Assembly: GCF_002846365.1 (NCBI RefSeq)
Contig: NZ_PJMW01000002.1
Coordinates: forward strand, 1,426,001-1,490,000
Source of the DNA: Nocardia fluminea
Lineage (GTDB): Bacteria > Actinomycetota > Actinomycetes > Mycobacteriales > Mycobacteriaceae
Reading direction: 5' to 3'
DNA: 64,000 nt
The notes beneath the pieces are model-generated. The model was given only the letters and a program-made list of their open reading frames with translations, was not told the origin of the DNA and made no database searches. Position 1 is the stretch's first letter; each line of letters starts with the position of its first letter. Shown in pieces: positions 27,544-34,633 of this stretch. The translations under genes and the position numbers were made by a program.

Positions 27544-27798
27544 CTACTGACTCGGTTGCGGCACTTGGCATTCGGTGACACGCGGATTGAGTCCGATGTA
27601 GTTCGCCGGCCCCGCCGCGGCCGTGACCGCGATGGTCGCCCAGTCCGAACATTGCTTGGGCAGGTGAGCGAAGTGATGCCGCTGACCAGCGGCGAGCAGC
27701 CCGACGGCAACCCAGCCGAGCACGACGAGAACCAGAAGCTTTCCCCCGAGCCCCATCCCGGACTTCGCGGGTGGCGGCTGTCGCCCGCGCATAAACAT
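27544..27798 (-). CDS. Small membrane protein, unknown
   Basis: The 84-residue protein has a basic N-terminus (MFMRGRQPPPAKSG), one membrane helix (GKLLVLVVLGWVAVGLLAAG), and an outer tail with two cysteines (PKQCSDWA and VTECQVPQ) that could form a disulfide. GGAAGGA lies seven bases upstream of ATG 27798. I do not recognise the family. It converges on the MMPL gene. Confidence 0.65.
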   Translation of the reverse strand: MFMRGRQPPPAKSGMGLGGKLLVLVVLGWVAVGLLAAGQRHHFAHLPKQCSDWATIAVTAAAGPANYIGLNPRVTECQVPQPSQ

Positions 27799-27888
27799 CG
27801 TTCCTTCCAGGATTCGGTGTAACCCAGTCTATTACGCGAGGAATACACCGCCGGTCGGACGAGGTGAATACCCGACGACAGATCTTGC

Positions 27889-28023
27889 CTACCGGGCGGT
27901 CTGCGCGCCCCCGCACCGCTGCTTCCGGCTTTCGGGCCGAGCCGCGGCAGGTGGTCGCACGCCGTGCCTGATCGCGTTCGCGGTGTGGATTCCGATGGCG
28001 AAGTCCTTCAGTCGCTTCAACAT
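27889..28023 (-). CDS. Possible small basic protein divergent from glxA-like gene
   Basis: A 44-codon frame from ATG 28023 reads MLKRLKDFAIGIHTANAIRH and continues with an Arg-rich tail. GGAG lies very close to the start. The N-terminus has the look of an amphipathic helix. It could be a real small gene or a chance frame. Confidence 0.38.
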   Translation of the reverse strand: MLKRLKDFAIGIHTANAIRHGVRPPAAARPESRKQRCGGAQTAR

Positions 28024-28093
28024 ATCTCCATGGTCGGAGTTCCGCGGCATCAGGAGAAGTGGCATAGAAGACGACTATCGCTAAGATTTGGAC

Positions 28094-29062
28094 ATGAGGT
28101 CTGTCTCCGTGCTGGCGTACGACGGGATGACGGCGTTCGAAGCCGGCATCGTCATCGAGGTCTTCGGCCTGACCTGGCCCGACATCGAGCAGCCCTGGTA
28201 CGAGCTGAAGATCTGCACCGAAACCCCCGCCCCCGTTCGCGTGATCGGCGGCGCGACCATGACCACCCCCTATGGACTCGCGGAATTCGCCGCCGCCGAC
28301 ACGGTCGTGGTCCCGAGCGTCGCCGACCCCCGTGCGCGGACCTCGCCGGAATTGATCGACGCCCTGCGCCGGGCGCACAGCAACGGCTCCCGAATCGTGT
28401 CGATCTGCTCCGGCGCGTTCGCGCTCGCTGCGGCGGGCTTGCTCGACGGCCGCCGAGCCACCACGCACTGGCGATACGCCGACCTGCTGCGCGAGCGCTA
28501 TCCCTCGGTCGAGGTCGACCCCGACCCCCTCTACACCGACGAAGGCGACATCCTCACCAGCGCGGGCTGCGCCGCCGGTTTGGACCTGGCCCTGCACCTG
28601 GTCCGCAACGACCTGGGTTCCTCGGTCGCCAACGCGGTGGCCCGCCGCCTCGTCATCCAGCCCCACCGCGCGGGCGGCCAAGCTCAGTACATCGAATCCC
28701 CCATGCCGCCCGAACCCGGCGACGCCCCGATCGCCCGCAGCCTCTCCTGGGCCCTCGAACACCTGGCGGACCCGATCGGCGTCCCCGACCTCGCCCGGGT
28801 CGCAAGCCTCTCGCCGCGCACCTACCTGCGCCATTTCGTCCGCGAAACCGGCACAACCCCGAGCAAATGGCTGATCGCCCAGCGGATTCAGGCAGCCCTG
28901 GCCATGCTCGAGAGCGGTGACGCGCCCATCGAGGAGATCGCGACCGCAGCCGGCTTCGCCACCCCCGTCACCTTCCGACACCACTTCACACGAGCCGTAC
29001 GAACCTCACCATCCTCGTACCGGCGCACTTTCCGGACAAGAAAAAGCCCCCCACCTGCGTGA
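28094..29062 (+). CDS. GlxA-family transcriptional regulator (DJ-1/PfpI plus AraC HTH)
   Basis: The 322-residue protein combines an N-terminal DJ-1/PfpI-like sensor (residues about 3-170: VSVLAYDGMTAFEAGIVIEV, then IVSICSGAFALAAAGLLDG with the elbow Cys) with a C-terminal AraC double helix-turn-helix (VPDLARVASLSPRTYLRHF, IEEIATAAGFATPVTFRHHF). The PfpI part is regulatory, not a peptidase. ATG 28094 is preferred to TTG 28088. The regulated genes are unknown. It ends beside the tRNA-Ser(CGA) integration hotspot. Confidence 0.92.
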   Translation: MRSVSVLAYDGMTAFEAGIVIEVFGLTWPDIEQPWYELKICTETPAPVRVIGGATMTTPYGLAEFAAADTVVVPSVADPRARTSPELIDALRRAHSNGSRIVSICSGAFALAAAGLLDGRRATTHWRYADLLRERYPSVEVDPDPLYTDEGDILTSAGCAAGLDLALHLVRNDLGSSVANAVARRLVIQPHRAGGQAQYIESPMPPEPGDAPIARSLSWALEHLADPIGVPDLARVASLSPRTYLRHFVRETGTTPSKWLIAQRIQAALAMLESGDAPIEEIATAAGFATPVTFRHHFTRAVRTSPSSYRRTFRTRKSPPPA

Positions 29063-29089
29063 ACAAGTGAGGGGCTCGTGGCGGTGGCG
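29045..29089 (-). repeat. Displaced tRNA-Ser(CGA) 3' end plus terminator, fragment A
   Basis: A minus-strand terminator hairpin (AGCCCCCCAC with GTGAGGGGCT, one mismatch, then a T-run read leftwards) is followed by GGCTCGTGGCGGTGGCG. That 17-bp string is repeated exactly at fragment B (30803-30819). GGCGGTGGCG is the acceptor end of tRNA-Ser(CGA) at 31831. This is the most decayed of three tandem copies and suggests an old attachment site. Confidence 0.6.
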
Positions 29090-29205
29090 CCCGACGAACT
29101 GGCCGTGAGTTTCGCGCGCTGCCCGAAGCTCGTGCTCTCCGCTGGCATGACCCGCACCTGTACGCCCCTGGACTCCGTGACGCGCAGCGCAATTGAGGAC
29201 ATCGC

Positions 29206-29343
29206 ATGCGCCTTCCCAACGCCAGCGCGGAGCTCATCCAGGCAGCGCGCGATGCGTTCGCCGGTCAGCTCGCCGGGACCAACTCGGACGAGACCGCGCT
29301 GCCATCGTTCATGCGCCGATCGGCTACCGGTGAACCGCGTTGA
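29206..29343 (+). CDS. Possible 45-residue protein in relic region
   Basis: ATG 29206 has GAGGA six bases upstream and encodes MRLPNASAELIQAARDAFAG, then an acidic stretch and MRRSATGEPR. A strong inverted repeat starts inside its last codons (29322-29368). Its regular amphipathic helix and ribosome binding site argue for a real or recently real gene. I recognise no family. Confidence 0.42.
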   Translation: MRLPNASAELIQAARDAFAGQLAGTNSDETALPSFMRRSATGEPR

Positions 29344-29368
29344 TTACCACCGCGATTCACCGGTAGCC
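29322..29368. terminator. Long inverted repeat, likely terminator
   Basis: GGCTACCGGTGAACCGCG (29322-29339) pairs with CGCGATTCACCGGTAGCC (29351-29368), 17 of 18 positions matching, around an 11-nt loop. It lies between the small ORF and the 56-residue gene, which converge. Confidence 0.7.
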
Positions 29369-29385
29369 AGTGGGGTAGATCTGAT

Positions 29386-29556
29386 CTACTCCGTCGGCGG
29401 TTCGCGACCGGCCTCTTTGTACGCCGCGATCTCGGCAGGGAAGGGAGCGAGCTTGCATCCGAGTATCCGTTCCGTCTCGTGGCGGATTCGGGTCGTCTCC
29501 TCCGGTGGTACTTCGACCAGCCGGAGATCGAGGCGATCGTTCTCCAATGCGCTCAT
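29386..29556 (-). CDS. Small protein coupled to XRE regulator
   Basis: The 56-residue protein starts MSALENDRLDLRLVEVPPEE and is highly charged. Its ATG overlaps the stop of the XRE gene (29553-29556), so translation is coupled. I do not recognise it. The pair sits between displaced tRNA-end fragments A and B, suggesting cargo of a former integrated element. Confidence 0.6.
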   Translation of the reverse strand: MSALENDRLDLRLVEVPPEETTRIRHETERILGCKLAPFPAEIAAYKEAGREPPTE

Positions 29557-30293
29557 GTCGGAGGCCGCTGGTAGGTATCGATCGTGGCCTTGCTGGTGCT
29601 CGGGTTCTGCAGCACCAATTCCCACGGGCCGGAGTTGATCTCGAAGTCCTTGCCGAAGCCGAGCCACTTTCCGGCCAGGCGGTTGCCGGTCGGATCGGCG
29701 AGCAGCTGGATCGCGCCGTGGTAGCGCGCGCCGTGGTAATACCCCTCCACCGCGGTGCGCTCGGCCCAGGTACCCGTGGCGACGCTGCCGTCCAGGGTGA
29801 GATCGAGTTCGATCGTCGAGGGCGAGGAACCGGGCAGGCTGCGCACGGTCACCTGCGTGTTGTGCTGCAACACGACTGCGTAATGCGCCACGGTGAACGA
29901 TGAATCCCGCCCGCTCGAGTAGTACTCGTACCGCGACAGCCACACCCCGGAAAAGTCGCCGATGGTGCGCGCCGGGTTGACCGCGCCGGGGCTCGGCGGG
30001 GGCGCACCGATCGGTGAGTCGACTTCGTGGCTGTGGTCGAGGCTGCCGCCCATGCCGTGACCGGCACGCACCATGCCGAAGCCGAGCGTCTCGATCGGTA
30101 GGCCCATGACCCGCTCGAGGGCGCGTGCGTGGCTCGGCCTGGGCTGTGATGTCTCGCCGGACTCCCACCGCTGCACAAGGCGTTTGGTCGCGCTGGTGCA
30201 ACCGGCTTCGCGCAGCGCGCGGGCGAGGTCGTCTTGACTCATGATCCGGGCCGTACGCGCGGCGCGGAGTGCCGTGTTCGGAGTGGTCCGCAT
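29553..30293 (-). CDS. XRE-family regulator in tRNA-flanked segment
   Basis: The 246-residue protein has an HTH at residues about 8-60 (ARTARIMSQDDLARALREAG, then RLVQRWESGE). The remainder is a beta-rich domain with conserved aromatics (FSGVWLSRYEYYSSGR, VEGYYHGARYHGAIQLL) that resembles the C-terminal part of other actinobacterial HTH proteins. ATG 30293 is chosen as the first Met of the HTH region. It is coupled to the small downstream gene. Confidence 0.8.
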   Translation of the reverse strand: MRTTPNTALRAARTARIMSQDDLARALREAGCTSATKRLVQRWESGETSQPRPSHARALERVMGLPIETLGFGMVRAGHGMGGSLDHSHEVDSPIGAPPPSPGAVNPARTIGDFSGVWLSRYEYYSSGRDSSFTVAHYAVVLQHNTQVTVRSLPGSSPSTIELDLTLDGSVATGTWAERTAVEGYYHGARYHGAIQLLADPTGNRLAGKWLGFGKDFEINSGPWELVLQNPSTSKATIDTYQRPPT

Positions 30294-30471
30294 GGTTGCA
30301 ACGGTAACCCGAATGACGCCGGAATGTCGCCCCCAATAGGTGCCGATTGACGCCGTTGCCGTCGTCGCGCACACACATCGGCGACAGGCAATGTTGGCCG
30401 TGCTCCCCGGCGCCGGACGCCGCGAAAACTTCGGCGCTGGGTGAGTATCCAACTTGCGGAGAGAGGTTGCC

Positions 30472-30732
30472 ATGTGGGGGTCGCGATCAGAACAGCCGAC
30501 CGTGTGGGACATCATGGCGCGATTGGCGCTGGAGGCCGAGCAGGACGGGAAACCGTCGCCGGTGCTCGACCACTCACCGCCGAGTGCGCCGTTCACACGC
30601 GAGATGGCCCACCGCGTGCTGCAACTGCACCGATCCTGCGATCGGACGCGATGCGCGCGCAAGGCCGCGGCCTGGGATCTGCTCGTCGAACTCGGCAATG
30701 TCGTTCCGCGACCGGCGAACGGTTCGATGTGA
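30472..30732 (+). CDS. Small conserved-looking actinobacterial protein, unknown
   Basis: The 86-residue protein starts MWGSRSEQPTVWDIMARLAL with GAGAGG upstream. It contains HRSCDRTRCARKAAAWDLLV, a Cys/Arg-rich helix pattern I have seen in short Nocardia and Rhodococcus proteins of unknown function. It ends just before fragment B, so it lies inside the A-B relic segment. Confidence 0.6.
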   Translation: MWGSRSEQPTVWDIMARLALEAEQDGKPSPVLDHSPPSAPFTREMAHRVLQLHRSCDRTRCARKAAAWDLLVELGNVVPRPANGSM

Positions 30733-30770
30733 CCTACCGCGACCGAAGTCCTCGACCTCGACATGGCACA

Positions 30771-30830
30771 AAAAGCCTCCGACCTCGAGAAAACAGGTCG
30801 GAGGCTCGTGGCGGTGGCGGAGGGATTTGA
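30771..30830 (-). repeat. Displaced tRNA-Ser(CGA) 3' end plus terminator, fragment B
   Basis: A perfect 11-bp hairpin GCCTCCGACCT / AGGTCGGAGGC, oriented as a minus-strand terminator, is followed by 22 bases (30809-30830) identical to the 3' end of tRNA-Ser(CGA) at 31828-31849, from the acceptor end into the T loop. Homology stops abruptly after TTTGA. This is the displaced end left when an element inserted into the tRNA gene. Confidence 0.8.
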
Positions 30831-30926
30831 GATCTTCTCACTCCCCTGGCAGGTGAGCCAAACTGCCGCCTACCTGCGAAAACACTTCACTGAGATTCAC
30901 TACAATCGGCCTGTCTCGTGGTCGAG

Positions 30927-30945
30927 TGTGGGCAAAATGTGGGCA
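30927..30945. promoter_or_regulatory. Repeated TGTGGGCA motifs near fragment B
   Basis: TGTGGGCA occurs at 30927-30934 and again at 30938-30945, about 100 bases inside the element end. Such spaced repeats are what integrase arm-binding sites look like. No protein is present to test this. Confidence 0.35.
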
Positions 30946-31181
30946 GCCGGGTCAGTCGATACCCAGCGACGGAGCCGCTGCGACTACCAGCCAGGCACCG
31001 CCGGCCGGCATGGGTTGCAGCGCTCATCACCGCAACTGACCATGCCGAGCATGCCCGAGATTGGGCGCCAGGGTGATCAATCCCTAGTTTGGCTCCCCTA
31101 TTCATCGCCCCAAAGTTCTCCAGGTGACGCGGAAAGCGCAACTACCAGGAAGGCACTGAAGAACTACGTCCAACTGAAAGT

Positions 31182-31213
31182 GGACCGGGTAGCGCCTAAC
31201 TAACCGGTCCACC
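31182..31213. terminator. Hairpin inside the relic element
   Basis: GGACCGG and CCGGTCC flank a loop of about 15 bases. The T-tail is weak. Confidence 0.4.
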
Positions 31214-31274
31214 CACCAAGTAGACCCACCCTCTTACGTTGTGTCAATCGTCCTCTCCGCAAGGATCTATCCCC

Positions 31275-31419
31275 ATGCGAATCGCACTCCCGCTCATCGG
31301 CCTCGCCACCCTCGGCATCTTCCTGCTCGTCGACAACTGGCACCCGGTCCGGGCCGCCGGCCTACGCTGCAGGCTGGCTCGTAGTCGCCGCCATCCTCAT
31401 CAAGTTCGCCAGGAGGTAA
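31275..31419 (+). pseudogene. Frameshifted two-helix membrane peptide gene
   Basis: ATG 31275, with AAGGA upstream, encodes MRIALPLIGLATLGIFLLVD and NWHPVRA. The downstream +1 frame then reads AYAAGWLVVAAILIKFARR and a stop (31417-31419). One extra base near 31355 breaks a peptide of about 47 residues with two membrane helices. The stop lies just before the ribosome binding site of the next gene. Confidence 0.6.
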
Positions 31420-31424
31420 CACAA

Positions 31425-31634
31425 GTGCCACGGTCAGGACCACGCCGGCCGATGATCGGGCTTCGCATGGCAGACGAACAGGTCGAAGCCCTAGACGAAC
31501 GCGCTGTCGCTGAAGATCTGCTTACCAAAGCCGGCGAACCGAACCGCTCCGAGCTGCTCAGGATCATGATCGAGTACGCGAAGGAGAACATGCCGGACGG
31601 CTGGCGGCCCGACGGCTGGGCCTACATCGGCTGA
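31425..31634 (+). CDS. Ribbon-helix-helix-like small protein of relic element
   Basis: The 69-residue protein starts at GTG 31425, preceded by AGGAGG. After a basic MPRSGPRRP leader, MIGLRMADEQVEALDERA could form the strand and first helix, and NRSELLRIMIEYAKENMP the second helix of a ribbon-helix-helix fold. Similar small proteins occur in actinomycete plasmids and integrative elements, where they may control copy number or transfer. It ends in a Trp-rich tail (DGWRPDGWAYIG). Confidence 0.65.
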   Translation: MPRSGPRRPMIGLRMADEQVEALDERAVAEDLLTKAGEPNRSELLRIMIEYAKENMPDGWRPDGWAYIG

Positions 31635-31693
31635 ACACCGTTGTGCCTGGCCGGTAGTCGCCGCGTGGACACGTTAGGGGACCTGCTGCAGGG

Positions 31694-31790
31694 TCACGCG
31701 GTGTTGACGTTCGTCAGCTCGGCGAGGTTGTGGAACCGCTCGATGCTGGCGAACGGGTAGTGCCTGAACCGGACCGCGACACAGCATAGA
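31694..31790 (-). pseudogene. C-terminal coding remnant
   Basis: The minus strand reads VRFRHYPFASIERFHNLAEL and TNVNTA before a stop at 31694. It has protein-like composition but no start and no upstream continuation. It is probably a scrap of an element gene of unknown family. Confidence 0.35.
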
Positions 31791-31792
31791 AA

Positions 31793-31827
31793 AAGCCGCT
31801 GACCTGGAGTTAGCAGGTCAGAGGCTT
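31793..31827 (-). terminator. Terminator of tRNA-Ser(CGA)
   Basis: GCCGCTGACCT and AGGTCAGAGGC pair with one mismatch; read on the minus strand a T-run follows. Related hairpins accompany displaced fragments A and B. Confidence 0.8.
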
Positions 31828-31830
31828 TGG

Positions 31831-31918
31831 CGGTGGCGGAGGGATTTGAACCCTCGGAGGGGGGTTACCCCTCACACGCTTTCGAGGCGTGCTCCTTAGG
31901 CCGCTCGGACACGCCACC
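31831..31918 (-). tRNA. tRNA-Ser, anticodon CGA
   Basis: Acceptor arms GGTGGCG and CGCCACC, anticodon loop CTCGAAA within CACGC/GCGTG, a long variable arm (GAGGGGTAACCCCCTC) and T arm GAGGGTTCAAATCCCTC are present. The 3' end has served as an integration target. Confidence 0.95.
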
Positions 31919-31964
31919 GCCGACTACGGTACCGGAGTGGGTGGGAGATTGTTAAATCGGCTGG

Positions 31965-32414
31965 TCAGCGTTGGTTTTTGAAGAAGGCGTCGAGGAGGGC
32001 TACGCAGTCCGGTTCGAGGATGCCGCCGCGGACCTCGGGGCGGTGGTTGAGGCGGCGGTCGCGGACCACGTCCCAGAGCGAGCCGACGGCACCGGTTTTG
32101 GGTTCCCAGGCGCCGAACACGACCTTGCCGATGCGGGCCAGGACCAGGGCGCCCGCGCACATCGTGCACGGTTCGAGGGTCACCGCGAGGGTCGCGCCTT
32201 CGAGTCGCCAGCCGTCGCCGTGGACTGCCGCGGCCGCGCGCAAGGCAAGGACTTCGGCGTGCGCGGTGGGGTCGCCGAGGGCTTCTCGTGCGTTGGTGGC
32301 GCGGGCCAGTTCGCGGCCTCGCGCGTCGAAGACGACGGCGCCGACCGGCACATCGCGCGGGTCGGCGTCGGCTGCGGCCGCCAGGGCGGCGCGCATCATC
32401 TCCTCGTCGGTCAC
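31965..32414 (-). CDS. tadA: tRNA-specific adenosine deaminase
   Basis: The 149-residue zinc deaminase converts A34 of tRNA-Arg(ACG) to inosine. The zinc and proton-shuttle motif DPTAHAEVLALR and the second zinc motif LEPCTMCAGALV are intact, and the length is normal. GTG 32414 overlaps the stop of the upstream gene (32411-32414), indicating a two-gene operon. The target tRNA-Arg(ACG) is at 44790 in this window. Confidence 0.94.
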   Translation of the reverse strand: MTDEEMMRAALAAAADADPRDVPVGAVVFDARGRELARATNAREALGDPTAHAEVLALRAAAAVHGDGWRLEGATLAVTLEPCTMCAGALVLARIGKVVFGAWEPKTGAVGSLWDVVRDRRLNHRPEVRGGILEPDCVALLDAFFKNQR

Positions 32415-32950
32415 CTCGGCATTTTGTCCAGGGCCGCGGCGAATTCGTCGGCGAAACCGAGGCGCTGGGCGATCATGCCCAGTTGCTCGTCGGGGTAGAG
32501 GTCGGTTTCGGCGATGATCACGCTGAGGACCGGCTCGGGGAGACCGAGGTCGGCCAGGACGCCGAGGTCGCCCTCTTCCCACGGTTCGACGTCGTCGAGA
32601 TCGTCGGGGTCGATGTCGGGAATCTCGACATTGAGCGCGTCGAGGACGTCGGCGGCGATGTCGTAGTCGATCGCCGCGGTGGCGTCCGAGACGAGCAAGC
32701 GGGTGCCGCTCGGCGCGGGCCGCAACACGATGAAGAATTCGTCGTCGACGTCGATCAGCCCGAACACCGCACCTGAGCTGCGCAAAGCCTTCAGTTCGGT
32801 CTCGGCGGCCGACAGATCGTGCAGGGCATCGGAGCTGAGCGGGCTGACCCGCCATGTGCCTTCTTCGCGGACCACGGCCACTGCGAACCCTTCGACGTCG
32901 AAGTCGTCATCCGACGTCGCCCTGTTCGTGCCCGAGCGCTGTGCTGCCAT
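32411..32950 (-). CDS. tRNA adenosine deaminase-associated protein
   Basis: The 179-residue acidic protein has the pattern of the actinobacterial family found just upstream of tadA (Rv3753c in M. tuberculosis): FAVAVVREEGTWRVSPL, then FGLIDVDDEFFIVLRP. Its C-terminal helices contain WEEGDLGVLADLGLP. The biochemical role is unknown; the fused reading to tadA suggests the products act together. ATG 32950 matches the family start. Confidence 0.88.
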   Translation of the reverse strand: MAAQRSGTNRATSDDDFDVEGFAVAVVREEGTWRVSPLSSDALHDLSAAETELKALRSSGAVFGLIDVDDEFFIVLRPAPSGTRLLVSDATAAIDYDIAADVLDALNVEIPDIDPDDLDDVEPWEEGDLGVLADLGLPEPVLSVIIAETDLYPDEQLGMIAQRLGFADEFAAALDKMPR

Positions 32951-33008
32951 GGACCAAACGGTAGTCTGTCCCACCCCTAATGATGAACTCGTGTGCCAAT
33001 CTGTTCCG

Positions 33009-33956
33009 ATGAGCATCGACGAGCGTGGGGCTGTTTGCGTCCTCGGGGCCGGCCTGATCGGCGGTTCACTGCTGCGCGCCGCCGTCGCGGCCGGGTACCG
33101 GGCGTTCGGCTACAACCGCTCCGAATCCGGCGTTTCCGCGGCGTGTCAGGACGGCTTCGACGTGTCAGGGGACCTGTCCTCGGTGCTGGTCCGAGCTGCC
33201 GAGGTGGACGCGCTGCTGGTGGTCGCGGTGCCCATGCCCGCGGTGGAATCCCTGCTCGCCGACATCGCCGCGCTCGCACCCGGATGCCCGCTCACCGATG
33301 TGGTGAGCGTGAAGGGGCCGGTGCTGGACGCCGTGCGAAAGCACGGGCTCGAAGCCTTGTACGTGGGCGGACATCCGATGGCGGGGACAGCGGAATCCGG
33401 TTGGTCCGCAACTGATTCCGAGCTTTTCCAGGGGGCGGTCTGGGCCGTCGGGGTGGACGAGGGAACGCGGGCACAACCGTGGTCGCGGGTGGCACGGCTC
33501 GCGTTGGACTGTGGTTCGGTGGTGGTCCCGGTGCTCGCCGAGGAACACGATCACGCTGTCGCGCGGATCTCGCATCTGCCGCACGTGCTGGCCGAGGCGC
33601 TGGCCCAGGCGGGGGCCGCGGGCGGGAAGCTGGCGCTCGGTCTGGCGGCGGGTTCGTTCCGCGACGGAACCCGCGTCGCCGGTACCGCGCCCGACCTCGT
33701 GCGTGCCATCTGCGAGCCGAACGCGGCCGCGCTGGAACGGGTGCTCGACGAGGCCATCGAGACACTGGTCACTGCCCGCGAATCCCTGCGTGCGCAGGGC
33801 CGGCTCGGCGAACTGGTCGAGACGGGTTTCCGCGGCCGCACCGCCTATGACGACCGCACGACCTGGGACATCACCGGCATCGTTCCCGGCACCGGCGACT
33901 GGCTCGGTGAGCTGTACCGCGCAGGTCGCGAGGGTGGGGTACTCCGCGCGCTCTGA
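33009..33956 (+). CDS. tyrA: Prephenate dehydrogenase
   Basis: The 315-residue enzyme makes 4-hydroxyphenylpyruvate in tyrosine synthesis. It has the nucleotide-binding VCVLGAGLIGGSLLRAA, the active-site GGHPMAGTAESG and the helical-domain ISHLPHVLAEALA. The C-terminal ACT domain of some homologues is absent. ATG 33009 is the first residue before the Rossmann fold. It is divergent from the tadA operon, as in M. tuberculosis (Rv3754). Confidence 0.93.
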   Translation: MSIDERGAVCVLGAGLIGGSLLRAAVAAGYRAFGYNRSESGVSAACQDGFDVSGDLSSVLVRAAEVDALLVVAVPMPAVESLLADIAALAPGCPLTDVVSVKGPVLDAVRKHGLEALYVGGHPMAGTAESGWSATDSELFQGAVWAVGVDEGTRAQPWSRVARLALDCGSVVVPVLAEEHDHAVARISHLPHVLAEALAQAGAAGGKLALGLAAGSFRDGTRVAGTAPDLVRAICEPNAAALERVLDEAIETLVTARESLRAQGRLGELVETGFRGRTAYDDRTTWDITGIVPGTGDWLGELYRAGREGGVLRAL

Positions 33957-33966
33957 GCTCGCGGTA

Positions 33967-34584
33967 TCAGGCGCGTTCGGCCAGGCCCGGGTAGTCGAGG
34001 ACGAAACCTTCCGGATCGACCGTCAAGGTGGCGCTCGAGACCGGCGAGAGCACGTTGATCCCGTCGGACGCGCTCGAGTAGGTGAGCTCGGCCTCCTGCA
34101 CCAGCAGGTCGGGTAGTCGCACGTAGACGACCGGAACCTGGACGTCGCCGACCGCGTTCTGCAGGCTGAACCGGCGGATCGGCAGCGTGTTGAAGAACGG
34201 GCTCAGCACCACGTCGACATCCAGGGCGCCTCCGAAGGTGGAGCGCACGTGGGTGCCGCCCGCGTCGACGAGCCAGTAGTTCTCCTCGTCGCGCGAGATC
34301 GAGGCGTGGCGCTCACCGGCCGCCGTGGTGGTGCGCAGCGACAGCCGTCGCGTCGCGCCCGCTTCGTCGGTGACCAGGTCGTACGACGCGCTGAACGCCG
34401 GGTGCTCGTCGCCGGCGCAGCCGATCATCCGGCCCGCCGCCCTGATCCGATTCCCGTTCACCGTGACCCGCACCGATTCCATACGGGTGTTGTCGTGGGC
34501 ACGCCAGGTGAGCACCGTAGGCCACCGGGAGGCAGGTCTGATCTCGGTGGGGCCGTCGGCCGGGCCCGGGGCTGGGGTCGTCAC
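33967..34584 (-). CDS. Putative glycolipid-binding protein (DUF1089 family)
   Basis: The 205-residue protein is mostly beta strand and has the family's recurring features: LTWRAHDNTRMESVRV, ASYDLVTDEAGATRRLSLRT, and LPIRRFSLQN. DUF1089 proteins were named for a predicted glycolipid-binding fold; their role is unproven. GTG 34584 gives the usual length. It sits next to tyrA as in mycobacteria (Rv3755c). Confidence 0.82.
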   Translation of the reverse strand: MTTPAPGPADGPTEIRPASRWPTVLTWRAHDNTRMESVRVTVNGNRIRAAGRMIGCAGDEHPAFSASYDLVTDEAGATRRLSLRTTTAAGERHASISRDEENYWLVDAGGTHVRSTFGGALDVDVVLSPFFNTLPIRRFSLQNAVGDVQVPVVYVRLPDLLVQEAELTYSSASDGINVLSPVSSATLTVDPEGFVLDYPGLAERA

Positions 34585-34633
34585 CTCTCTACGGTAAGCG
34601 ACACCGGCCCCGGCGCTGCACAACACGGGCGCA

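Larger units (their letters stand above)
30809..31849. mobile_element. Decayed integrative element at tRNA-Ser(CGA)
   Basis: The segment is bounded by 22-bp direct repeats, one inside intact tRNA-Ser(CGA) and one at fragment B, in the arrangement left by tyrosine-integrase insertion. It retains a ribbon-helix-helix-like gene, a frameshifted two-helix membrane peptide gene, repeated TGTGGGCA motifs beside fragment B and a stray C-terminal coding remnant. No integrase, replication or transfer gene remains. The small-gene set recalls actinomycete integrative conjugative elements, but that class is inference. Confidence 0.65.

Noticed and set aside
30763..31203. Open frame across the relic element (146 codons)
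   Set aside because: It runs through the terminator hairpin and the displaced tRNA end and has no protein-like pattern or ribosome binding site.
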